Assembly: GCA_013298445.1 (NCBI GenBank)
Contig: JAAFHQ010000125.1
Span: 1-10,807 of the forward strand
Origin: Chitinophagales bacterium
GTDB lineage: Bacteria; Bacteroidota; Bacteroidia; Chitinophagales; Saprospiraceae
Direction: 5' to 3'
DNA: 10,807 nucleotides
Shown here in pieces: positions 5,545 to 10,807 of the stretch (positions are counted from its first letter, which is position 1; every line of letters starts with the position of its first letter). The notes beneath the pieces are model-generated. The model searched no databases and was not told where the DNA came from. It was given only the letters and a program-made list of their open reading frames with translations. The position numbers were made by a program, and so were the translations under genes.

Positions 5545-7200
5545 ATGATAAAAAGGCTTCACATCCGCAATTATGCGATTATCGAGTACCTGGACATTGA
5601 TTTTGCCAAGGGCTTGACCATCATTACCGGTGAAACAGGCGCCGGAAAATCGATCCTCCTGGGAGCATTGGGTTTGATTATGGGCGATCGGGCCGATACT
5701 AAATCCTTGTACAACCAGGAAGAAAAATGCATCATCGAAGGTATCTTTGACCTGGGTGCGCACGACTTGCGCGATTTTTTTGCCGAAAACGACCTCGACT
5801 ACGAAACAGAAGTGGTCGTCCGGCGCGAGCTGACACCCTCTGGCAAATCTCGCGCCTTCGTCAACGACAGCCCGGTTACCCTCAAAGTGCTCCAGGACCT
5901 CAGTGCAGAGTTGATCGATCTCCATCAGCAGTTCGATACCCTCGACATCCACAACCTCTCCTTTCAACTCCGGATGATCGACGCCCTGGCGGGCAACAAA
6001 GAACGCCTCCTGCAATACCGCAACGTTTACCGCGAATACAGCGCCAACCAGCGTCGTTTGTCGGAACTCCTGAACCGGAATGAACAATCCACCAAGGAAA
6101 TGGACTTCATTCACTTTCAGTTGGAAGAGTTCAACAAAGCGGAATTGGTGGCGGGCGAGCAGGAGACCTGGGAAGAAGAACTCACCCGGCTTAGCCACGC
6201 TGAAGACATCAAACGCACCCTGGGCATGGCTTTTGATATTTTGACCGAAAACGAGCAATCCATCGTCGGTCAAATGCAAAGCCTGAGCGTTGCGCTGGTG
6301 ACCATCGGCAAATACGCACCTAAACTGGGTGAATATTCGGATCGTTTTGCTGGAATGATTTTTGAGTTGCGCGAAATGAGCAACGAGTTTGAAAAAGTAG
6401 CTGACCAGACCGATTACGATCCCGAACGGATTCAAGAGGTTCAACAACGCCTGGACTTGATTTATCGCCTGCTGAAAAAACACACCGTTTCTTCCGTCGA
6501 TGAACTTTTGGCCATTCAAGCCAATCTGGAGCAGCAGTTGGCGGGCTTTGCCGATCTAGGCAATGAAATAGGTGCCCTGCGCGATAAAATCAAAGTGCAG
6601 GAAGAACAATTGTACCGCTGGGCAGACGAGCTCAGCGATCGGCGTCAGGCTGTGATTCCAGGCTATGAGCAAAAAGTGGTGGACATGTTGACCCAATTGG
6701 CCATGCCTTATGCCCAGCTCAAAATTGAAAACCGCAAGTTGGATCACCTGAGTCCAACCGGGCTGGATGAGGTGCAGTTTTTATTTGCAGCTAACAGGGG
6801 TAGTCGCTTGCAACAAATCAAGGATGTGGCTTCTGGTGGAGAAATGTCGCGCCTTGCCCTGGTCACCAAATCTCTGGTTGCCAGTGCAATCCCGCTGCCT
6901 ACGCTGATTTTCGACGAAATCGATTCTGGTATTTCCGGCGATGTGGCCCTCAAAATGGGCAATATCCTGCGCAACCTGTCCAATGAGCACCAGGTGGTGA
7001 CCATTACCCACTCACCGCAGGTTGCCTCAAAGGCCGATCGACACTATTTTGTCTTCAAAGTGGACAAACCCGACCGCACCATCACCAACGTGCGTTTGCT
7101 CAGTGATGATGATCGGGTACGCGCCATTGCCGTGATGCTCAGCCAAAGCCCGCCAAGTGAGTCGGCTTTGGTGAATGCAAGGGAATTGCTTGGATTGTAG
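5545..7200 (+). CDS. recN: DNA repair protein RecN
   Basis: RecN is an SMC-like ATPase that acts early in repair of double-strand breaks, helping RecA-dependent recombination on the chromosome. The 551-residue protein shows every expected part: the N-terminal MIKRLHIRNYAII strand, Walker A GETGAGKS (29-36), and LIDLHQQFDT, the RecN-specific Q-loop region near 123-132. A long charged coiled-coil region spans about 145-390. The ABC signature SGGEMS is at 430-435, Walker B LIFDEID has Asp457 and Glu458, and the switch histidine is His489 in THSPQVA. Its length matches the family. No convincing SOS-type operator or promoter is visible in the short divergent gap upstream. The reverse strand is open for 340 codons across the first half, a by-product of codon usage. 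Confidence 0.97.
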   Translation: MIKRLHIRNYAIIEYLDIDFAKGLTIITGETGAGKSILLGALGLIMGDRADTKSLYNQEEKCIIEGIFDLGAHDLRDFFAENDLDYETEVVVRRELTPSGKSRAFVNDSPVTLKVLQDLSAELIDLHQQFDTLDIHNLSFQLRMIDALAGNKERLLQYRNVYREYSANQRRLSELLNRNEQSTKEMDFIHFQLEEFNKAELVAGEQETWEEELTRLSHAEDIKRTLGMAFDILTENEQSIVGQMQSLSVALVTIGKYAPKLGEYSDRFAGMIFELREMSNEFEKVADQTDYDPERIQEVQQRLDLIYRLLKKHTVSSVDELLAIQANLEQQLAGFADLGNEIGALRDKIKVQEEQLYRWADELSDRRQAVIPGYEQKVVDMLTQLAMPYAQLKIENRKLDHLSPTGLDEVQFLFAANRGSRLQQIKDVASGGEMSRLALVTKSLVASAIPLPTLIFDEIDSGISGDVALKMGNILRNLSNEHQVVTITHSPQVASKADRHYFVFKVDKPDRTITNVRLLSDDDRVRAIAVMLSQSPPSESALVNARELLGL

Positions 7201-7205
7201 CAAAT

Positions 7206-7299
7206 TATGAGTGATGAATGATGAGTGATGAATTGGTTTACTTCCAAGTTTAACGGGGTATTGACAATTTATCATTCATCATTCATCACTCATCACTTA
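7206..7299. repeat. Heptamer inverted-repeat element, copy 1 (between recN and fabI)
   Basis: Two arms of 7-bp tandem repeats face each other. The left arm (7206-7235) is built of GAGTGAT/GAATGAT units and the right arm (7265-7299) of ATCATTC/ATCACTC units. They pair over about 28 of 30 positions around a 29-base loop. The element begins five bases after the recN stop and ends just before the fabI -7 box. As RNA it would make a large hairpin that could limit read-through or protect mRNA ends. A second, related copy follows fabI. Confidence 0.85.
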
Positions 7300-7307
7300 T
7301 AACTTTT

Positions 7308-7315
7308 TACTTTTG
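7308..7315 (+). promoter_or_regulatory. Probable -7 box for fabI
   Basis: TACTTTTG matches TAnnTTTG exactly and stands directly after the heptamer element. No TTG lies 19-21 bases upstream, so the -33 side is weak. A start near 7322 would leave about 29 bases before the preferred fabI ATG at 7351 but only 11 before the ATG at 7333, which supports the later start. Confidence 0.5.
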
Positions 7316-7350
7316 CTCCGCCTAAGACATAAATGTTAAAAAAACAACCA

Positions 7351-8154
7351 ATGGCGAACAACTTATTGCAAGGGAAACGCGGCGTTATTTCTGGCGCCCT
7401 TGATGAAAACTCAATTGCCTGGAAAATAGCCGAGCGCTGTGTAGAGGAAGGGGCAACAATCGTGCTTACCAATGCACCTGTAGCCATGCGGATGGGCGAG
7501 ATCAATCAGCTCGCTGAAAAAACCAATGCCCAAATCATCCCGGCGGATGCTACGGATATGGATGATTTGGAAAACCTGTTTGGCAAATCGGTAGAAATAT
7601 TGGGTGGCCCACTCGATTTTGTTCTGCACTCCATTGGGATGTCGATCAACGTGCGCAAAAAGAAGGACTATACCGACCTGAACTACGAGTGGATGCAAAA
7701 ATCCCTCGATATTTCAGCGATCTCTTTCCACCGCATGATGCAAACCCTTTACAAACTGGACGCCATGAATGATTGGGGTTCCATCCTGGGTTTGAGCTAC
7801 ATCGCTGCGCAGCGCACTTTCCCCGATTACAGCGAAATGGCTGAATCGAAGGCGCTGCTCGAATCTTTTGCCCGTAGCTTTGGTTACCACTGGGCCATGA
7901 AAAAACATGTACGGGTCAATACCGTTTCTCAATCCCCTACCAAAACCACGGCTGGTTCGGGCATCAAGGGATTTGGTGATTTTTATGACTATGCCGATAA
8001 GATGTCTCCGCTGGGCAATGCTTCTGCTGATGCCTGCGCGGATTATTGCATCGCCATGTTCTCCGACCTCACCAAGATGGTTACCATGCAAAACCTTTAC
8101 CACGATGGTGGATTCTCCTCGATGGGGATGAACCCAGCGATACTTGGACTTTAA
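7351..8154 (+). CDS. fabI: Enoyl-[acyl-carrier-protein] reductase (NADH), FabI type
   Basis: FabI catalyses the last step of each fatty-acid elongation cycle, reducing trans-2-enoyl-ACP with NADH in the cytoplasm. The sequence fits a divergent short-chain dehydrogenase. The cofactor loop is GALDENSIAWKIA, DATD follows, and LDFVLHSIGMS contains the conserved serine after the beta-4 strand. The catalytic pair is in YSEMAESK, with the Y-x6-K spacing of FabI (Tyr160 and Lys167 from this start), and another conserved Tyr (Tyr150) lies ten residues before it. SGIKGFGDFYDY is the substrate-binding loop, and LYHDGGFSSMGM is the C-terminal motif. From this start the protein has 267 residues and begins MANNLLQGKRGVISG, as family members do. 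An in-frame ATG 18 bases earlier (7333) would add MLKKQP and is less likely. The gene is flanked by the two heptamer repeat elements. Confidence 0.95.
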   Translation: MANNLLQGKRGVISGALDENSIAWKIAERCVEEGATIVLTNAPVAMRMGEINQLAEKTNAQIIPADATDMDDLENLFGKSVEILGGPLDFVLHSIGMSINVRKKKDYTDLNYEWMQKSLDISAISFHRMMQTLYKLDAMNDWGSILGLSYIAAQRTFPDYSEMAESKALLESFARSFGYHWAMKKHVRVNTVSQSPTKTTAGSGIKGFGDFYDYADKMSPLGNASADACADYCIAMFSDLTKMVTMQNLYHDGGFSSMGMNPAILGL

Positions 8155-8159
8155 ATATA

Positions 8160-8229
8160 GTGATGAGTGATGAGTGATAAATGATGAAAGACAATTCATC
8201 ACTCATCATTCATCACCCATCATTCATAA
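8160..8229. repeat. Heptamer inverted-repeat element, copy 2 (between fabI and the porin gene)
   Basis: The left arm (8160-8188) has GAGTGAT, GAGTGAT and AAATGAT units. The right arm (8195-8223, continuing to about 8229) has ATCACTC/ATCATTC/ATCACCC units. The arms pair over 24 of 29 positions around a 6-base loop, and all five differences are C/T transitions, several giving G-U pairs in RNA. It starts five bases after the fabI stop, just as copy 1 starts five bases after recN. Confidence 0.85.
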
Positions 8230-8239
8230 CTATCCTTTT

Positions 8240-10237
8240 GTGCTAAAACTCCTCACCACGCTCCTCTTCCTTTCCGGTGCAACCATGCTGATGGCTCAGT
8301 TTCCAACCCAAGGTCCGGGTGGTTTTGGAACCAACAATGGTTTGAACGTACAAAGACCAGGGCAAACAGCACAAGATTCTATTCAGGAGGAGGTTAAGCG
8401 GGATACTTTTGGGGTTTATCGATTTTTCGCCAAAAATCCCTTCCAGGAAAAAATCTTTGCCGATACCCTGCTGAACGATTACCTCTACCAACACGATCCC
8501 GCCCGGCAACGTCAATGGGATTACATGCACCTGGGGATATCGGGCTCGGCCGCGCAGCCGATTGTTTACCAACCTACTTTACGCCGGGGTTTTCACTTGG
8601 GTTGGCATCAATATGATTTGTACTTAAAATCAGCGGATGACATTCCTTTTTATCGGCACGAATCCGCCTTTACCAATTTTGCTTACAACCAGTTGGGGGA
8701 TCAAAACAACAGTTTTTTCACCCTGCAATTCTCGCGCAATTTTGGCAAGGGGTTTAATGCATCCATCGATTATCAACGCCTATCGCAGCGAGGGACCACT
8801 ACCCTATTTACCCAGCAATCTCTGCGGAATACCACTTTGGGCATTAATTTTTGGTTCAAAGGCCAAAGTGGACGCTACAATGCCTACCTCACCTTGCTCA
8901 ACAATAAACTGGAACGGCAGGAAAATGGCGGTCTGGTCAGCGATACCCTAACCCTGGAGGGCAATTTGGCCACTCCTTCTCAAGCGCAGGTTTTTTTGGA
9001 ATCAGGCCGCTCTCGTTACCAGCATGAGGAGGTACAGTTTACCCAGTATTTCCAATTGAATCGTTTGGGTAAACGCGATACGAGTAGCCAGGACAGTTTG
9101 CCGCTGGTGGCTGTAGCGGGCAAACAAATTTATCAGGTGGCGCACAGTGTGAGTTTTCAAAAAATCTTTTCGCGCTACAATGACGAAGACATTACCCTGC
9201 TGGATACCTACTACCGTAACTTTAATACCGATACTCGTGGGATCCGCAATTTTGTCGGCCACCAAAAGATCGAAAACCAGTTTCGCCTAATGACTTACCG
9301 TAGTCAGGGGCCATTGGTTGGCAGAGTTCGCCAGGAAAACGGCCTTTTGGAGCTGGGTTTGGTACATGCTTATCACCGGATTGAATTGGAAGGTAAAGAT
9401 TCCAGCCTCAATGAAGTATTTGCTACCGGACGTTGGGATTTGCAACCAATTCCTCTGGTCGATTTGCGCTTGAATGCCAAACTAGGCTTGTTGGGCAATA
9501 TTGGTGATTATCAAGCCAGTGGTGCCATTGATTTTAAATTGGGCAAATTGGGGCATTTGACTGGGAAGGCAACCAACCAATTGTACAGCCCCAGCCTGAT
9601 TCAGCGCGAGTTTTGGGTTACCCAACAACGCGTCTGGAACAATGATTTCAAAAAAACACTGGAAACCAACCTGGAAGCTGCACTCAACATTGATCGTTTT
9701 CAGGTAGAAGTAGGCGCCGCTTACCATTTGATTAATAATTTGATATACTTTGATACTACAGGATACGCGCTGCAATCCGGAAAACCCGTGAGTATTTTAC
9801 AATTTTTTGTAAAGAAAAATTTTGTACTTTGGCGTATTCATCTTGATAATCAGGTTATACTGCAAAAATCTTCTGAAGACATTGTACGTTTGCCACAATA
9901 TTTTGGTAAGCATTCCTTGTATTTCGAAGGAAAAATGTTTCAGGTTTTAAATGCTCGAATCGGGCTTGATGTGCGGTATCAGGCAGCTTATCGGGCGGAT
10001 TATTATATGCCGCTGATTGGTCAATTTCAATTGCAAGATAAGCGGATGGTAGATTTTTATCCAGCAGCCGATGTATTTGCAGCATTTCAGGTAACTAAAT
10101 TCAGGGCATTTTTTAAACTGGAAAACATTACTCGATTTATCTATCCCCAGAATCAATTATTTTATCAAACTTCCTTCTATCCAATGCCACCAAGTAGTGG
10201 GTTCCGCCTGGGAATCAGATGGTTATTCCTAGACTGA
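8240..10237 (+). CDS. Putative porin, Bacteroidota outer-membrane beta-barrel protein
   Basis: From a GTG at 8240 the protein has 665 residues and begins VLKLLTTLLFLSGATMLMAQ, a clear signal peptide. An ATG-started frame would begin at 8174 inside the heptamer repeat and prepend 22 repeat-encoded residues (ITHHSSP and similar) to the signal peptide, so I reject it. The mature N-terminus is followed by the conserved segment of the Bacteroidota putative-porin family: DTLLNDYLYQHDPARQ, then DYMHLGISGSAAQPIVYQP and GFHLGWHQYDLY. The remainder is a long series of alternating, aromatic-rich strands typical of an outer-membrane barrel, ending GFRLGIRWLFLD. Likely role: a channel or passive pore in the outer membrane, cargo unknown. 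Only 37 bases separate it from the XRE-cupin gene. No good promoter box is seen directly before the GTG, so transcription may come from fabI or from within the repeat region. Confidence 0.85.
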   Translation: MLKLLTTLLFLSGATMLMAQFPTQGPGGFGTNNGLNVQRPGQTAQDSIQEEVKRDTFGVYRFFAKNPFQEKIFADTLLNDYLYQHDPARQRQWDYMHLGISGSAAQPIVYQPTLRRGFHLGWHQYDLYLKSADDIPFYRHESAFTNFAYNQLGDQNNSFFTLQFSRNFGKGFNASIDYQRLSQRGTTTLFTQQSLRNTTLGINFWFKGQSGRYNAYLTLLNNKLERQENGGLVSDTLTLEGNLATPSQAQVFLESGRSRYQHEEVQFTQYFQLNRLGKRDTSSQDSLPLVAVAGKQIYQVAHSVSFQKIFSRYNDEDITLLDTYYRNFNTDTRGIRNFVGHQKIENQFRLMTYRSQGPLVGRVRQENGLLELGLVHAYHRIELEGKDSSLNEVFATGRWDLQPIPLVDLRLNAKLGLLGNIGDYQASGAIDFKLGKLGHLTGKATNQLYSPSLIQREFWVTQQRVWNNDFKKTLETNLEAALNIDRFQVEVGAAYHLINNLIYFDTTGYALQSGKPVSILQFFVKKNFVLWRIHLDNQVILQKSSEDIVRLPQYFGKHSLYFEGKMFQVLNARIGLDVRYQAAYRADYYMPLIGQFQLQDKRMVDFYPAADVFAAFQVTKFRAFFKLENITRFIYPQNQLFYQTSFYPMPPSSGFRLGIRWLFLD

Positions 10238-10274
10238 TCTATAGCTTGAGGTAGGGCATCTAACCCAAAACAAA

Positions 10275-10807
10275 ATGAGAAACGTTGAACTAGGTAAAGT
10301 TGGACGTAAAATCCGACAACTGCGCAAGGAGCGTGGCATGAACCTACAAGAGGTATCCGACAAAAGTGACATCACTGCCGGGCTACTTTCCCGCATCGAA
10401 AATTTCCGTACCCTTCCCTCTCTTCCGGTTTTGCACAACATCTCAATGGCACTGAATGTCCCCTTGGCTGAGCTGGTCGAACTTGTGGGCAACAATGGAG
10501 AATCCAGTTATATCCTGGTGCGCAAAGGTCAGGGTGAAAAAGAAGAACGAGAGGACTCACAAGGGCTTTTGTACGAAAACATCCTGAGTACCGGGGTGGC
10601 AGAAACCAACCTGCAAGTATCCATCATTTCCATCCCGGGAGGGGCTTACCGCAAACCACTCGCCAACGACAGCATGGAATTGATCCACGTGGTGCAGGGG
10701 GCGGTTGAGTACGGTTTGGGTGACAACATTCTCGAACTCCATCAAGGCGACACGCTTTTTTTTGACGGGAGCATCCCCCATTCTTTGAACAATACCACTG
10801 CGGATAC
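10275..10807 (+). CDS. XRE-family regulator with C-terminal cupin domain (runs off right edge)
   Basis: The visible 177 residues begin MRNVELGKVGRKIRQLRKER, an XRE/HTH_3 DNA-binding domain (about 9-66). Its helix-turn-helix is NLQEVSDKSDITAGLLSRIE, and PSLPVLHNISMALNVPL follows. After a short linker comes a cupin domain (about 110 to the edge). The first cupin motif, around residues 122-142, keeps Glu135 and Gly142, but the two histidines that normally bind metal are absent. The second, GDTLFFDGSIPHSLNN, keeps Pro168, His169 and Asn172. A cupin sensor without a full metal site is common in such regulators, which bind a small ligand and control nearby metabolic genes; the ligand here is unknown. 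It follows the porin gene by 37 bases in the same direction with no terminator between, so it may be co-transcribed. The C-terminus lies outside the window. Confidence 0.9.
   Translation, partial: MRNVELGKVGRKIRQLRKERGMNLQEVSDKSDITAGLLSRIENFRTLPSLPVLHNISMALNVPLAELVELVGNNGESSYILVRKGQGEKEEREDSQGLLYENILSTGVAETNLQVSIISIPGGAYRKPLANDSMELIHVVQGAVEYGLGDNILELHQGDTLFFDGSIPHSLNNTTAD

Noticed and set aside
5500..6519. Long open frame of 339 codons on the minus strand opposite recN
   Set aside because: It lies wholly antisense to a confidently identified recN, has no family motifs, and its composition (many Phe, Gln and Val) is what complementing recN codons gives.
7206..8229. Heptamer repeats as a CRISPR array or insertion-sequence ends
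   Set aside because: The unit is only 7 bp without spacers, and the enclosed gene is fabI rather than a transposase; the arms are inverted within each element, not across the gene.

Overview
The window looks like chromosomal DNA of a member of the Bacteroidota, probably from the Saprospiria (Haliscomenobacter/Lewinella-like). This rests on three observations. Several upstream regions carry the phylum's own promoter signature (TTG, about 20 nt, then TAnnTTTG). Start codons lack clear Shine-Dalgarno sequences. The outer-membrane protein belongs to a porin-like family typical of the phylum. The placement is inference; no rRNA or marker phylogeny is available here.

Left part (1-3587, mostly minus strand). 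A large exported protein runs off the left edge. Next to it is a DeoR-type sugar-phosphate-responsive regulator. A strong terminator then closes a two-gene operon in which murQ (MurNAc-6-phosphate etherase) is followed, with an ATGA overlap, by a BadF/BadG-type amino-sugar kinase. Together the two enzymes would phosphorylate MurNAc and convert MurNAc-6-P to GlcNAc-6-P and D-lactate, a peptidoglycan salvage route. The intergenic DNA on both sides of the operon holds repeated TGCA-based palindromic motifs, and the murQ leader can fold two mutually exclusive hairpins.

Middle (3530-5500). A tRNA-Ala(GGC) gene has its own well-formed promoter and a long terminator. It is followed by a conspicuously AT-rich gene for a CPBP/Abi-family membrane protease, probably acquired by transfer, and by a small unrecognised lipoprotein gene with a clear Bacteroidota promoter.

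Right part (5545-10807, plus strand). The order is recN (DNA repair SMC-like ATPase), fabI (enoyl-ACP reductase), a putative porin, and a partial XRE-cupin regulator. fabI is bracketed by two related intergenic elements, each an inverted pair of 7-bp tandem repeats (ATCATTC-like). One of these elements extends the porin reading frame upstream with junk codons, so the porin start is moved to a GTG.

I see no CRISPR array, insertion sequence, phage or recognisable defence operon, and no clearly new multi-gene system. The items most worth a second look are the heptamer elements around fabI, the phased TGCA array and the alternative hairpins upstream of murQ, and the foreign-looking CPBP gene.
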